Positions 15,257 through 27,339 of a stretch of DNA of 64,000 nucleotides are shown here, one piece after another. The translations under genes and the position numbers were made by a program. The stretch comes from Lysobacter sp. KIS68-7 (lineage in GTDB: Bacteria > Pseudomonadota > Gammaproteobacteria > Xanthomonadales > Xanthomonadaceae), in contig NZ_CP089925.1 of the NCBI RefSeq assembly GCF_021284745.1, forward strand, positions 310,001-374,000, given 5' to 3'. The notes under the pieces are model-generated. The model was not told where the DNA came from, ran no database searches, and was given only the letters and a program-made list of their open reading frames with translations. Within the stretch, counting starts at the first letter, position 1; each line of letters begins with the position of its first letter.

Positions 15257-16204
15257 TCACTCGGTGGGTTTGAAGCGAATCGTGAGCTCGCGGGCGAACA
15301 CCGATTCGAAGCCTGCATACGGCAAAGGCTGGGCCTTCAGGACGGCGGCTTCGACCGAGCGCCGGCCCTGCTCGTCGTAGGGGCACGAGGGCAGCACTTC
15401 GACATCGATGACTTCCCCGCCCGGCACCTGGCGGATGCGGATGGGACAGAACACGTTGCCCGGGATGTTGTCCGGCCGCGTCCAGTTGCGCTTGATCGCG
15501 TCGCTGATCGCGGCGTAGTACTGCGCCTTGAGATTGTTGTCCGGCCCGTTGTTGCCGGGCGGCGGGCTCGTGTTCGACTCCGTCTGCGCGTTCGCGTCGG
15601 CGGCATTGCGCGCATCGGCCAACTGCCGCAGCTTCTGCTCGGCGAGGGTCGCTTCCTTCTGCGCCTGCTGCCGCTGCTTGCGGATGTCGGCGATCTGCTG
15701 CTGCCGCATCTTCTCCATTTCGGACAGGCGCCGCGTACGTTCTTCCTCGTCCTTGCGCTCGCGCTCGGTGAGGTCGATCTGTTCCTGGCGGCGCTTGGCT
15801 TCCTGCTCGCGATCCACCGGCGGCTTCGGCGAGATCGCCTGCTTGCTCGCGGCTTCCTGTGCCTTCGTATCCGGTTCCGGCACGCGTTCCTGCGCCACCG
15901 GTTGCGGCGGCTGCGGCATGTCTTCCGGCTTGGGCTCCGGCTTCGGCTGTTCCTTCGGCGCCGCCTCTTCCGGTTGCGGCGGCACGGGCGCGGGCTGGTC
16001 GGGGCGCGAGGCCAGCGTGCGACGCATCGACGCCGACAAGGCATGCGGATCGATCAGCTCGGCTTCGATCACCGGGCCTGCGGGATTCACGGGCGCGGCG
16101 GCGCGCGTCCACCACATGCCGAAGAAGGCGAGCGCAAACAGCAGCGCATGCAAGAGCAGCGCTGCGATGAAGGCCTGCACCGTATCGGCGCGGGTTTCCT
16201 TCAC
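15257..16204 (-). CDS. tolA: Tol-Pal inner-membrane protein TolA
   Basis: A 315-residue protein with one N-terminal membrane helix (about 12-30, AFIAALLLHALLF), a proline-rich stretch, a long charged coiled coil (about 125-215, rich in K, R, E and Q), and a C-terminal domain with IKRNWTRPDNIPGN and CPIRIRQVPGGEV, ending in the TonB-like LTIRFKP strand. It bridges TolQR to TolB/Pal using proton motive force. The GTG start overlaps the tolR stop (GTGA), so the two are translationally coupled. Confidence 0.94.
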   Translation of the reverse strand: MKETRADTVQAFIAALLLHALLFALAFFGMWWTRAAAPVNPAGPVIEAELIDPHALSASMRRTLASRPDQPAPVPPQPEEAAPKEQPKPEPKPEDMPQPPQPVAQERVPEPDTKAQEAASKQAISPKPPVDREQEAKRRQEQIDLTERERKDEEERTRRLSEMEKMRQQQIADIRKQRQQAQKEATLAEQKLRQLADARNAADANAQTESNTSPPPGNNGPDNNLKAQYYAAISDAIKRNWTRPDNIPGNVFCPIRIRQVPGGEVIDVEVLPSCPYDEQGRRSVEAAVLKAQPLPYAGFESVFARELTIRFKPTE

Positions 16205-16644
16205 TGCTTCGACTCTCCCTGCTGGCTCATCAGCCCGGCACGCGGCACGTTGGCGCGCGTCTGCAGCGCGGTGAGCACGTCGTAGACCTTCTGGTACGCC
16301 ACGTCGCTGTCGGCCGCGACATACACCGGCACGTCCTTGTTGTTGCGCACGAACGCACCGACCTGCGCGACCATCTGCTCTTCGGTCACGGGCTGGTTCT
16401 TGGCGCCCTGGAGCGTGATCCACATGCGCCCCTGCTTATCCAGGCTCACGATGATCGGCTCCTTCTTCTGCTCGAGCGGGTGCGCGTTGGATTGCGGCAG
16501 CTCGATGTCCACGCCGAGGTTCAACAGCGGCGCGGTCACCATGAAGATGATCAGCAGCACGAGCATCACGTCGATGTACGGCACGACGTTGATTTCGGCC
16601 TTGAGCTTGCGCTTCTTCTTCCGGCGCGACGACATGGAGGTCAT
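16201..16644 (-). CDS. tolR: Tol-Pal proton-channel protein TolR
   Basis: An ExbD/TolR-family protein of 147 residues. A basic N terminus (RRKKKRKLK) is followed by INVVPYIDVMLVLLIIFMV, in which Asp25 is the conserved proton-carrying residue of the single membrane helix. The periplasmic domain ends in a YQKVYDVLTALQ helix. It works with TolQ. The start is 15 bp after the tolQ stop. Confidence 0.96.
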   Translation of the reverse strand: MTSMSSRRKKKRKLKAEINVVPYIDVMLVLLIIFMVTAPLLNLGVDIELPQSNAHPLEQKKEPIIVSLDKQGRMWITLQGAKNQPVTEEQMVAQVGAFVRNNKDVPVYVAADSDVAYQKVYDVLTALQTRANVPRAGLMSQQGESKQ

Positions 16645-16659
16645 GCGTGTGTCCTCGCC

Positions 16660-17451
16660 TTATTCGTCGACGTGCGCCTGGCGCTGCAGGATCGAGGAGA
16701 ACTCCTCGGAGAACGCGTCGTAGCGCGTGGCGATGCGCTCGACCTTGGTGGCGAAGCGGTTGTACGCCCACACCGCCGGGATGGCGGCGAACAGCCCCAT
16801 CGCGGTCGCGATCAGCGCTTCGGAGATGCCCGGCGCGACGGTCGCGATGGTCGCTTCCTTCACGTTCGCCAGGCCCTGGAACGAAATCATGATGCCCCAC
16901 ACCGTGCCGAACAGGCCGACGTAGGGGCTGATCGAACCGACGTTGGCGAGGAATTCGAGGTTGTGTTCCAGGCCGTCGAGTTCGCGCGAGGTGGTCGCGC
17001 GCATCGCGCGCTGCGCGCCTTCCAGCTGCATGCGGCCGTCGGCGTTGCGGCGCTGGCGCACGCGGTTGAATTCACGGAAGCCGGCTTCGAAGATCGCTTC
17101 GAGGCCATCGGCGGAGCGGCCGCGCTCGGTGGCGCCGGAATACAGCTTCGCCAGCTCCGCGCCCGACCAGAAGCGTTCTTCGAAGCGCTCGGCTTCGCGT
17201 TCGGCGCGGTCGAGCACGCGCTTCTTGCGGAAGATGATCAGCCACGAGGCGATCGAGGCGAACAGCAGCAGCAACATCACCAGTTGCACCGGGATGCTGG
17301 CGTGCACGATCAGCTGCAGCAGGTCGATGTGCCCCGCGGGATGCGCGGCGGCATTGGCGGCCGCGGTGCCTGCGATCTCGACGGTCTGCGCGGCGCCCTG
17401 GTCGGGCAGTGCCTGGGTCGTCGCGGCCTGCGCCATCAACATCGGATTCAT
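16660..17451 (-). CDS. tolQ: Tol-Pal proton-channel protein TolQ
   Basis: An ExbB/TolQ-family protein of 263 residues with three membrane helices (about 55-75, 165-190 and 205-230). The signature SPYVGLFGTVWGIM and the third-helix ATAMGLFAAIPAVWAYNRF are clear. The N terminus is about 30 residues longer and more alanine-rich than in E. coli, so an internal Met is possible. The ATG at 17451 overlaps the ybgC stop (ATGA). Confidence 0.95.
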   Translation of the reverse strand: MNPMLMAQAATTQALPDQGAAQTVEIAGTAAANAAAHPAGHIDLLQLIVHASIPVQLVMLLLLFASIASWLIIFRKKRVLDRAEREAERFEERFWSGAELAKLYSGATERGRSADGLEAIFEAGFREFNRVRQRRNADGRMQLEGAQRAMRATTSRELDGLEHNLEFLANVGSISPYVGLFGTVWGIMISFQGLANVKEATIATVAPGISEALIATAMGLFAAIPAVWAYNRFATKVERIATRYDAFSEEFSSILQRQAHVDE

Positions 17452-17862
17452 TCTGGGCTCTCCACGAGGGCGTTCAGTGCTTCGAACAACGGTTGCGGGA
17501 TCGGACAGGGTTTGAACCTGGCGGCCGACAGCGCAGCGACGCGGACTTCCGCGTCGAGCAGCAGCGTGTCGCCGCGGCGAATCTCCTGCGCGAGCACGAG
17601 GCTCGCGCGGCGGCATTCGCGCAGCGCGACCGTCACTTGCAAGGCGTCGTCCAGGCGCGCAGGCAGGCGGAAGTCGATACGCATCGCCCGCACGGCGAAC
17701 ACGAGGTCGTGCTCTTCGCGCAGGCGATCCTGGCCGTGGCCCCGTGCCCGCATCCATTCGGTGCGCGCGCGTTCCATGAAGGCGAGGTACTGCGCGTGGT
17801 AGACCACGCCGCCAGCGTCCGTATCCTCCCAATACACCCGTGTCGGCCAACTGAACACGAGG

Positions 17863-17882
<20 letters not shown>
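17448..17882 (-). CDS. ybgC: Acyl-CoA thioesterase YbgC (hot-dog fold)
   Basis: A 144-residue 4-hydroxybenzoyl-CoA-thioesterase-like protein, usual first member of the tol operon. [27 protein letters not shown] carries the catalytic Asp and the hot-dog helix. It hydrolyses short acyl-CoA or acyl-ACP thioesters. The start overlaps the ruvB end by 20 bp, whichever of the two adjacent ATG codons is used. The tolQ start overlaps its stop. Confidence 0.95.
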
Positions 17883-18924
<1,042 letters not shown>

Positions 18925-18939
18925 GGCCCTATCGTCGCA

Positions 18940-18962
18940 CGGTCGCAAGACCGCTGCGACCG
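18940..18962. repeat. Short hairpin between kup and ruvB
   Basis: CGGTCGCA and TGCGACCG pair around a 7-base loop in the 69-bp kup-ruvB gap. There is no T-tract, so it may be a processing or stability stem rather than a terminator. Confidence 0.35.
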
Positions 18963-18993
18963 TTGCGGGTGTGCCCTTTAGGGCGGGCCGCGA

Positions 18994-20928
18994 TCAGATC
19001 TCGACCTGCGCGCCCAGTTCGACCAGCCGGTTGCCCGGGATGCGGAAGAAGCCCGTCGCCGGCGCCGCGTTGCGGTGCAGGAAGGCGAACAGGCGGTCGC
19101 GCCAGATCGGCATGCCGCGGTGGCGGCCGGCGACGACGGTTTCGCGGCTGGCGAAGAACGTGGTGTCCATCGGGTCGAACGGAATGCCCCGCGCCTCGCC
19201 CATGTCGCAGCTGCGCATCAGCGCCAGCGGCACGTCGGGCACTTCCATGAAGCCGAAGCGCACCAGCACGCGCCAGAAGTCGTCGCCGATCGGCTCGATC
19301 CGCAGGCGTTTGTCTTTCGGCGCGTGCGGCACGTTGAGGGTTTCCACCGTCAGGAACACGTTGCGCTCGTGCAGCACCTTGTTGTGCTTGAGGTTGTGCA
19401 GCAGCGCGTGCGGGACCATGCCCTTCTGCGCTATCAGGAAGATCGCGGTGCCCGGCACGCGCGCGGGCGGCGCGAGCATCAGGCCAGGCAGGAAGGTGTC
19501 GATCTGGATGCCGTCCTTGCGGATTTCCTCGTACAGCAACTGGCGACCGCGGCGCCAGGTGCGCAGCACGGTGAACACGATGATGGCGAGCACCACCGGG
19601 AACCACGCGCCATCGAGGAACTTCACGCCGTTGGCGATGAGGAAGGCGACGTCGATGATCGCGAACAGCAGGCACAGCGGCAGCACCCAGGCGCGCGCCT
19701 TCGGCCACATCGCGCGCGCGACCAGGGCGAGCAGGAGCGTGTCGATGAGCATCGTGCCGGACACCGACACACCGTACGCCGAGGCCAGGCCCGTGGAGCT
19801 GCGGAAGGCAAGCACCAGGCCGAGCACCGCCAGCATCAGCACCCAGTTGATCCACGGGATGTAGATCTGGCCGATGGTGTCCTTGGACGTGTGCTGGATG
19901 CGCATGCGCGGGATGTAGCCCAGCTGCATGGCCTGGCGCGCGACCGAGTACGCGCCGGTGATCACGGCCTGCGAGGCGATCACCGCCGCAGCCGTGGCCA
20001 GGATGATCATCGGGATGCGCGCGACGTCCGGCACCGACATGTAGAAGGGGTTGTGCGCGATGCGCGGGTCGACCAGCAGCAGCGCGCCCTGCCCCATGTA
20101 GTTGAGCATCAACGCCGGCAGCACGAACCAGTACCACGCGTGCCGGATCGGGCGCGCGCCGAAGTGGCCCATGTCCGCGTACAGCGCCTCGCCGCCGGTG
20201 ACGGCGAGCACCACCGCACCGAGGATGAAGATGGCATGCGCGCCGTGCGTGGCGAAGAAGTTCATCGCCCACCACGGATTGATCGCGTGGAAAACCTCGG
20301 GGTTGTGGCGGATGTTGATCACGCCGATCGTCGCCAGCGCGAGGAACCACACCACCATCACCGGCCCGAACACCTTGCCCACGCGCTCGGTGCCGAAGCG
20401 CTGCGTGCCGAACAGGAACACGATGATCGCCAGCGTGATCGGCACGACCCAGGTGTGCATCTGCGGTGCGACGACCCCCAGGCCTTCCACTGCCGAGAGC
20501 GTGGTGATCGCCGGCGTGATCACGCCGTCGCCGAAGAACAGCGAGGCGCCGAAGATGCCGAGGATGCCCACCGCATACGTGGAGCGCGAATTCTTCGGCA
20601 GCGTGCGCTGGGCGAGCGCCATCAGCGCCATGATGCCGCCCTCGCCTTCGTTGTCGGCGCGCATGATGATGGTGACGTACTTGAGCGTCACCACGATCAT
20701 CAGCGCCCAGAACACGAGCGAGAGGATGCCGAGCACGGTGTCGTGGTTGGCGGTCAGGCCGTAGTGCGGCGAGAACGCTTCCTTCAGCGTGTACAGCGGA
20801 CTGGTGCCGATGTCGCCGAAGACCACGCCGACCGCGCCCACCGCCAGGCCGAGCAGCCCCGCGCGGCCGCCGTGCCCGGAATGCCCGTGCGTGTGCGAAT
20901 TCGTTGCCTGCTGGCGGGTGTCGGCCAT
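18994..20928 (-). CDS. kup: Low-affinity potassium uptake transporter Kup
   Basis: A KUP/HAK/KT-family K+ importer of 644 residues with about 12 membrane helices and a C-terminal cytosolic tail. Family motifs: [18 protein letters not shown] at the N terminus, [17 protein letters not shown] and [13 protein letters not shown]. The N terminus is histidine-rich ([10 protein letters not shown]). It is inserted between ruvA and ruvB on the same strand, 10 bp after ruvA's end, so it may share the transcript. Confidence 0.96.
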   Translation of the reverse strand: MADTRQQATNSHTHGHSGHGGRAGLLGLAVGAVGVVFGDIGTSPLYTLKEAFSPHYGLTANHDTVLGILSLVFWALMIVVTLKYVTIIMRADNEGEGGIMALMALAQRTLPKNSRSTYAVGILGIFGASLFFGDGVITPAITTLSAVEGLGVVAPQMHTWVVPITLAIIVFLFGTQRFGTERVGKVFGPVMVVWFLALATIGVINIRHNPEVFHAINPWWAMNFFATHGAHAIFILGAVVLAVTGGEALYADMGHFGARPIRHAWYWFVLPALMLNYMGQGALLLVDPRIAHNPFYMSVPDVARIPMIILATAAAVIASQAVITGAYSVARQAMQLGYIPRMRIQHTSKDTIGQIYIPWINWVLMLAVLGLVLAFRSSTGLASAYGVSVSGTMLIDTLLLALVARAMWPKARAWVLPLCLLFAIIDVAFLIANGVKFLDGAWFPVVLAIIVFTVLRTWRRGRQLLYEEIRKDGIQIDTFLPGLMLAPPARVPGTAIFLIAQKGMVPHALLHNLKHNKVLHERNVFLTVETLNVPHAPKDKRLRIEPIGDDFWRVLVRFGFMEVPDVPLALMRSCDMGEARGIPFDPMDTTFFASRETVVAGRHRGMPIWRDRLFAFLHRNAAPATGFFRIPGNRLVELGAQVEI

Positions 20929-20938
20929 TTGGGGGTCT

Positions 20939-21526
20939 TCAGCGGAGCGCGGACTTTAGCGCCTTGCGGATGATGGTCGCGGCGTCGTCGCCCGTTGCGG
21001 CGGCATCGCGCACCATGCGCGAGGCTTCCGCGGGCTTGTAGCCGAGTTGCTGCAGGGCGACGACCGCTTCGGATTGCGCATCGGCCGGCACGTTGCCGCC
21101 GATCGGGCCGCCACCACCGCCGAGGTCCGCGGCGCGGTCGCGCAGTTCCACGACCATGCGCTCGGCGGTCTTCTTGCCGATGCCGGGAATGCGGGTGAGC
21201 GCAGTGACGTCGCCGGCCTGCACCAGGCGCGCGAAGTCGTCCACGCTCACGCCCGAGAGCACGGCCAGCGCGATCTTGGCGCCGATGCCCGTCACCTTCT
21301 GCACGTCGCGGAACAAACGACGCTCGCCTTCGCGCAGGAAGCCGTACAGCGACACGCTGTCTTCCTTCTGCGCGTAGTGCGTGAACAGCGCAACTTCGCG
21401 GCCGAGCTCGGGCAGGTCGTAGAACGTGCTCATCGGCGCTTCGAGCTCGTAGCCCACGCCATGCACGTCCACGACGAGCCACGGCGGCTGCTTGTGCACG
21501 AGGATTCCCTTGAGGCGTCCGATCAC
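20939..21526 (-). CDS. ruvA: Holliday junction-binding protein RuvA
   Basis: A 195-residue junction-binding subunit. It has an N-terminal OB fold ([12 protein letters not shown] as read from GTG), two helix-hairpin-helix motifs ([14 protein letters not shown] and [12 protein letters not shown]), a glycine-rich linker and a C-terminal RuvB-binding domain ([15 protein letters not shown]). The GTG start at 21526 gives the conserved N terminus; the open frame upstream is ruvC in another phase. Confidence 0.96.
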   Translation of the reverse strand: MIGRLKGILVHKQPPWLVVDVHGVGYELEAPMSTFYDLPELGREVALFTHYAQKEDSVSLYGFLREGERRLFRDVQKVTGIGAKIALAVLSGVSVDDFARLVQAGDVTALTRIPGIGKKTAERMVVELRDRAADLGGGGGPIGGNVPADAQSEAVVALQQLGYKPAEASRMVRDAAATGDDAATIIRKALKSALR

Positions 21527-21548
21527 GCAGTGGCTCCGGTCGTGTGGG

Positions 21549-22073
21549 TCAGCGGCGGCGGCGCAGCAAGGCGACGCTCGCGCCTGCACGCAGCGCGGTC
21601 GCGCGCATGTGCGCATGGGTGAGGGCGACGGCGAGCGCGTCCGCGGCGTCGGCCTGCAGTTTCGCGTCGGGGAGTTTGAGCAACAGGCGCACCATGTGCT
21701 GCACCTGCGCCTTTTCCGCGGCACCGCCGCCGACCAGCGATTGCTTGATCAGGCGTGGGGCGTATTCGTGCACGGACAGCTGGCGGCGCACCACGGTGGC
21801 GATCGCGGCGCCGCGCGCGTGCCCCAGCTTGAGCGCCGAGGTCGCGTTCTTGTCCATGAAGACGGTTTCGATCGCGACTTCGTTCGGGGCCCAGGCGTCG
21901 ATCAGGGCATCGAGGCCTTCGCACAGGCGGCCCAGGCGCGCGGGGAAGTCGGCGGCGTCCAGCAGCACCAGCGCTTCGCAATGGACGAACGTGCAACGCC
22001 CGGCATCGTCCACGTCGATCACGCCCACGCCGGTGCGCTGGGAGCCGGGATCGATGCCGAGGATGCGGGTCAC
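21549..22073 (-). CDS. ruvC: Crossover junction endodeoxyribonuclease RuvC
   Basis: Resolves Holliday junctions. The 174-residue RNase-H-fold protein has [10 protein letters not shown] with the first catalytic Asp, [16 protein letters not shown] with the catalytic Glu, and [15 protein letters not shown] with the last two acidic residues. It lies 22 bp upstream of ruvA and 9 bp after yebC. Confidence 0.96.
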   Translation of the reverse strand: MTRILGIDPGSQRTGVGVIDVDDAGRCTFVHCEALVLLDAADFPARLGRLCEGLDALIDAWAPNEVAIETVFMDKNATSALKLGHARGAAIATVVRRQLSVHEYAPRLIKQSLVGGGAAEKAQVQHMVRLLLKLPDAKLQADAADALAVALTHAHMRATALRAGASVALLRRRR

Positions 22074-22082
22074 TCGGGCAGT

Positions 22083-22817
22083 CTACGCGGCGTAGGCGTC
22101 GTCGCCGAGGTCGGCGTTGGAATAGACGTTCTGGACGTCGTCCAGGTCCTCGAGCCAGCGCAGCAGCTTGGCGACCTGCTGGGCCGTCTCGCCGGCCACC
22201 GCAATATCGTTGTCGGCACGCATGGTGACTTCGGCGATGTCGGGCTTCAGGCCCGCGCCGTCCATCGCGGCCTTGACCGCGTCGAAGCCGTCCTGGGCGG
22301 TCAGCACGTCGATGGCGCCGTCCTCGGGGTAGACGACCACGTCGTCGGCACCGGCATCGATCGCCACCTCGGTGATGCGGTCCTCGTCCGCGCCGGGCGC
22401 GAAGGACAGGACACCGAGCTTCTTGAACATGAAGGACACCGAGCCATCGGTGCCCAGGTTGCCTCCGAACTTGCCGAAGGCATGGCGCACGTCGGCGACG
22501 GTGCGGACCTTGTTGTCGGTGAGGCAATCCACGATCACCGCGACGCCGCCGGGCGCGTAGCCCTCGTAGCGGATTTCCTCGTAGGTGACGCCTTCCAGTT
22601 CGCCGGTCGCCTTCTTGATGGCGCGCTCGATGACGTCCTTCGACATGTTCACCTGCAGGCCGCGATCGATGGCGGCGCGCAGGCGCGGGTTCGACGACGG
22701 ATCGCCGCCACCGGCGCGCGCGGCGACGCCGATTTCGCGGATCACCTTGGTGAAGATCTTGCCGCGCTGCGCGTCGACCGCGTTCTTGCGGGCTTCGATG
22801 GAAGGGCCACGACCCAT
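22083..22817 (-). CDS. yebC: YebC/PmpR-family (TACO1) protein
   Basis: A 244-residue member of the TACO1/YebC family, described as transcription regulators and, more recently, translation factors that help ribosomes at difficult peptide stretches. It has an N-terminal helical domain ([15 protein letters not shown]), a central [10 protein letters not shown]-like segment and a C-terminal part with [13 protein letters not shown] and GSVSFMF. The N terminus reads [11 protein letters not shown], where MAGHSKW is more usual; this variant is known in some relatives. It is the first gene of the ruv run. Confidence 0.94.
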   Translation of the reverse strand: MGRGPSIEARKNAVDAQRGKIFTKVIREIGVAARAGGGDPSSNPRLRAAIDRGLQVNMSKDVIERAIKKATGELEGVTYEEIRYEGYAPGGVAVIVDCLTDNKVRTVADVRHAFGKFGGNLGTDGSVSFMFKKLGVLSFAPGADEDRITEVAIDAGADDVVVYPEDGAIDVLTAQDGFDAVKAAMDGAGLKPDIAEVTMRADNDIAVAGETAQQVAKLLRWLEDLDDVQNVYSNADLGDDAYAA

Positions 22818-22882
22818 GGGGACATCCGGTTGCTGGTCTTTCAGGGGCGCAAATTCTACAGGGGCGCCAAGCCCCGTGGCCG

Positions 22883-23500
22883 TCAGGCGGGGCGGGAAAA
22901 GCGGCCGTCCCGCAGGAAGGCGATCGCCTGGTCGGCGGCGTCGACGGACCAGAGCATCCCGCTGTGGCTGGCATCGATGACCACGTGGTCGGCGACCCCG
23001 GGCAGCCGGGTTTCTTCGACGGCGACCGTGCCGTCGTGGTCGCCCGCGAACTGGCCGAACAAGGCGCCGAGCCCGTGCGGCACGCGGCCGGCGACCACGC
23101 CGACCTGCGCCTGCCCCTGCCAGTGCGGGAAGCCGGATTGCAGCAAGGTCGCGCTGCGCCCGAGCAGATAGGTCGCCACCGGCCAGCGCAGCATGCCGGA
23201 TGCGGCGCCGCTGCCCGCGAGTGGGGAGCCCAGGCACACCACGCGCCGCACCTTCAGGTGCGGTGCGTCGAGCAAGGCCTGCAGCGTGATGAGTCCGCCG
23301 AGGCTGTGCGCCACGATGTCGACGTCTTCATCGCCGATGATGTCGATCAAACGCGGCACGGCGCGATCGGGACCGTCTGCGACGCTCCCGTACGCGAAGA
23401 TTTCGGGATCGAACCCCGCCGAGCGCAGCTTGCCCGCGAGCCAGGCCATCGCGAAGCCCGGCATCCAGAGACCATGCAGCAGGAGGACGCGCCGGCTCAC
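22883..23500 (-). CDS. Alpha/beta hydrolase (PGAP1/YdeN-like)
   Basis: A 205-residue lipase-like serine hydrolase. It opens with [11 protein letters not shown], the oxyanion strand, followed by AHSLGG at about residue 71 and a C-terminal ASHSGMLWS with the probable catalytic histidine. It is short and lacks a lid domain. The GTG at 23500 overlaps the upstream GNAT stop (GTGA), and starting there restores the HGLW strand that an internal Met would lose. The substrate is unknown. Confidence 0.87.
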   Translation of the reverse strand: MSRRVLLLHGLWMPGFAMAWLAGKLRSAGFDPEIFAYGSVADGPDRAVPRLIDIIGDEDVDIVAHSLGGLITLQALLDAPHLKVRRVVCLGSPLAGSGAASGMLRWPVATYLLGRSATLLQSGFPHWQGQAQVGVVAGRVPHGLGALFGQFAGDHDGTVAVEETRLPGVADHVVIDASHSGMLWSVDAADQAIAFLRDGRFSRPA

Positions 23501-24047
23501 GCGGTGGCGCTGCGTGCCTTCGGGGAGGCGGCCGCGTCGCGCCGCAGGATGAACTCGGGGTCGCGCGTGTTGCCGACCATGAATTCGTAACCGCCGACCT
23601 TCTGGAAGCCGAGGCGTTCGTAGAAGCGCTGCGCACCGAAGTTCTGCGAGTACACGCCGATCCACAGCGTGCAGGGGCCGTCCTGTTCCAGCCAATCGAA
23701 CGCGGTCTGGATCAGGCGCGCACCGATGCCGCTGCCCTGTGCTTCGGGCAGCAGGTAGATGCGCTTCAGCTCGCCGTCCTCGGGACGCACGTCCTCGTGC
23801 GGCAGCATGCACGGGCGGCCGGCGAGCGCGTAACCCAGCGCCTGCCCGTCGCGTTCGACGATCCACAAGGCATACGTCGGATCGGTGAGGAACTTGCGCT
23901 GCTTCTCCACCGAATACGCGTCTTCCAGGAAGGCCGCGAGATCGTCCGGCGGATACAGGTGCCCGAACGCGCTGACGAACGCGCGCTCGCCGACATCCTT
24001 CAGGCGCTCGACGTCGTCGAGCGTCGCGCGACGGATCGTGGGCTCGC

Positions 24048-24051
<4 letters not shown>
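23497..24051 (-). CDS. GNAT-family N-acetyltransferase
   Basis: A 184-residue GCN5-related acetyltransferase. The N terminus [12 protein letters not shown] is the usual first strand; the acetyl-CoA loop is [15 protein letters not shown]; and [25 protein letters not shown] is the C-terminal signature. It acetylates a small-molecule amine or a protein N terminus; the substrate is unclear. The GTG start overlaps the aspS stop, and its own stop overlaps the hydrolase start, so three genes are coupled. Confidence 0.93.
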
Positions 24052-25826
<1,775 letters not shown>

Positions 25827-25947
25827 GGGAGCTCCAACACGGATGGCGGTCCGGCCGGGGCCGGAAAGACGCGCATTTTAGCCCGAGGCCTGCCCGGCCC
25901 GCCGCCCGCGTTCGTTCTTAATGAGTGGGGTGAGAAAGGGGTGGCCG

Positions 25948-27018
25948 ATGGTGTTTCCGCCGGAACGCGAGGCGGCGTACGTCCAGCGAATGTTTGGTTG
26001 GCAGCGCGTGCGATTGCGCCGCCTGGTCCTGCTGGCCCCGCTACTGCTGCTGATTTTCGTGGCCGTGGAAGCCCTGCTCATGCCCGCCCCGCTGTCGGAG
26101 TGGCTGCGCGATCCCGTGGTGTGGGCCGGTTTCGTGATCCTGCTGGCCATCGCGCTGTGGATGCGGGGCATCGAGAGCGCCGACCTGTTCGCCTGGGTCG
26201 GGGTCGGGCTGCAGACGCTGTTCCTCGTCGCCTGCGCCCTCACAACCCGGCCCGGGCATGGCGGGCTCGCCCTGCTGCTTCCGATGTTCATCGCCACCCC
26301 GCTGGTGACCGCGCCCTTCTTCGCCCGCACGCGCACGGTGGTGATCGCGATCGTCTCCGCGTACGCGGCCGGTGCACTGGCGCTGTGGCACAGCAGCGCG
26401 GGCAGCACGGTCTGGCTGGCCTACGGCATCCAGGCCCTGGCCGGCGGCATCACGGCGATGGCGATGCACGGCACGGTCGACTATTCGCGTCGCGCCTACT
26501 TCCTCGCCGAAGAGGAGCTTGCGCAACGGGCCCGGCTCGACGCCCTCACCTCCGTGCTCAATCGCCGCCACTTCATCGAAATGGGCGAAGCGGCCCTGGC
26601 GCGCCTGCATCCGGGCGACCTGCTCACGGCCTGCTTCATCGACCTCGACCATTTCAAGCGCGTGAACGACGAGGGCGGCCATCGCCTCGGCGACCAGCTG
26701 TTGTCGGCGGTGGCGCAATGCCTGCTGGACCTCGAAGGTCCCGGTCGGTTGATCGGGCGCGTGGGCGGCGAAGAGTTCGCGATGCTGCTCTCGGGCATGC
26801 GCGCGGCCGACGCGGAGCAGATCACGAAGGATCTGTGCGCGCGCATCGCCGGGCTGAAGGTCGAGGACTTCTCATGCACCGCGAGCGTGGGCATCGCGGA
26901 ATGGCATCACGGGGAATCGCTCTCCGACCTGCTGCATCGCGCCGACCTGGCGCTGCTGCATGCGAAGCGCACGGGGCGTAACCGCATCGTGCGGTGGCAG
27001 GAGCACCTGGCGGCCTGA
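25948..27018 (+). CDS. Membrane-anchored diguanylate cyclase (GGDEF)
   Basis: Makes cyclic di-GMP from two GTP. There are five or six N-terminal membrane helices (to about residue 180), then a GGDEF domain with DALTSVLNRRHF, FIDLDHFKRVND and the active-site GGEEF at about 273-277. The usual RxxD product-inhibition site before the motif is missing. AAAGGGG about 7 bp before 25948 supports this ATG; another in-frame ATG at 25921 has no ribosome site. The membrane part has no recognisable sensor motif. It sits on the opposite strand between fmdB and aspS. Confidence 0.88.
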   Translation: MVFPPEREAAYVQRMFGWQRVRLRRLVLLAPLLLLIFVAVEALLMPAPLSEWLRDPVVWAGFVILLAIALWMRGIESADLFAWVGVGLQTLFLVACALTTRPGHGGLALLLPMFIATPLVTAPFFARTRTVVIAIVSAYAAGALALWHSSAGSTVWLAYGIQALAGGITAMAMHGTVDYSRRAYFLAEEELAQRARLDALTSVLNRRHFIEMGEAALARLHPGDLLTACFIDLDHFKRVNDEGGHRLGDQLLSAVAQCLLDLEGPGRLIGRVGGEEFAMLLSGMRAADAEQITKDLCARIAGLKVEDFSCTASVGIAEWHHGESLSDLLHRADLALLHAKRTGRNRIVRWQEHLAA

Positions 27019-27021
27019 GGT

Positions 27022-27300
27022 TTACTCCGACTTCGCGGGCGTCGACGGCTTCGAATCGGATGACGACGACGAAGACGAAGACGACGAGCCCTCCGTCAGG
27101 TTCTTCTTCTTGTCGCTGCCCTTCTTGAAGTCCGTCTCGTACCAGCCGCTGCCCGAGAGGCGGAACGACGGCGCGGTCACCTGGCGTTTCACCGCATCGG
27201 CGCCGCACTGCGGGCAGGCGGAGGGATCCGGGTCCGCGATTTTCTGCAGACGGTCGAAGTGGTGGCCGCAGGCGGCGCATTCGAAGGCGTAGATGGGCAT
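27022..27300 (-). CDS. FmdB-family zinc-ribbon protein
   Basis: A 92-residue protein. MPIYAFECAACGHHFDRLQ and CPQCGADAVKRQ supply the two CxxC pairs of the zinc ribbon, followed by SGWYETDFK as in FmdB regulators and a long serine-rich tail. Such genes often precede aspS in related genomes; here a cyclase gene on the other strand separates them. Function is unclear, possibly regulatory. Confidence 0.92.
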   Translation of the reverse strand: MPIYAFECAACGHHFDRLQKIADPDPSACPQCGADAVKRQVTAPSFRLSGSGWYETDFKKGSDKKKNLTEGSSSSSSSSSSDSKPSTPAKSE

Positions 27301-27339
27301 GGCGGGCGAATGTCGCTTGGAATCGGAGGAATATTGGGG

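Noticed and set aside
13863-16115. A 750-codon frame that joins tolB to upstream sequence.
   Set aside because: The upstream part is tolA read in another phase; the signal peptide and family length place the tolB start at 15161.
18973-18984. GCCCTTTAGGGC as a terminator for kup.
   Set aside because: The palindrome leaves almost no loop and no T-run follows.
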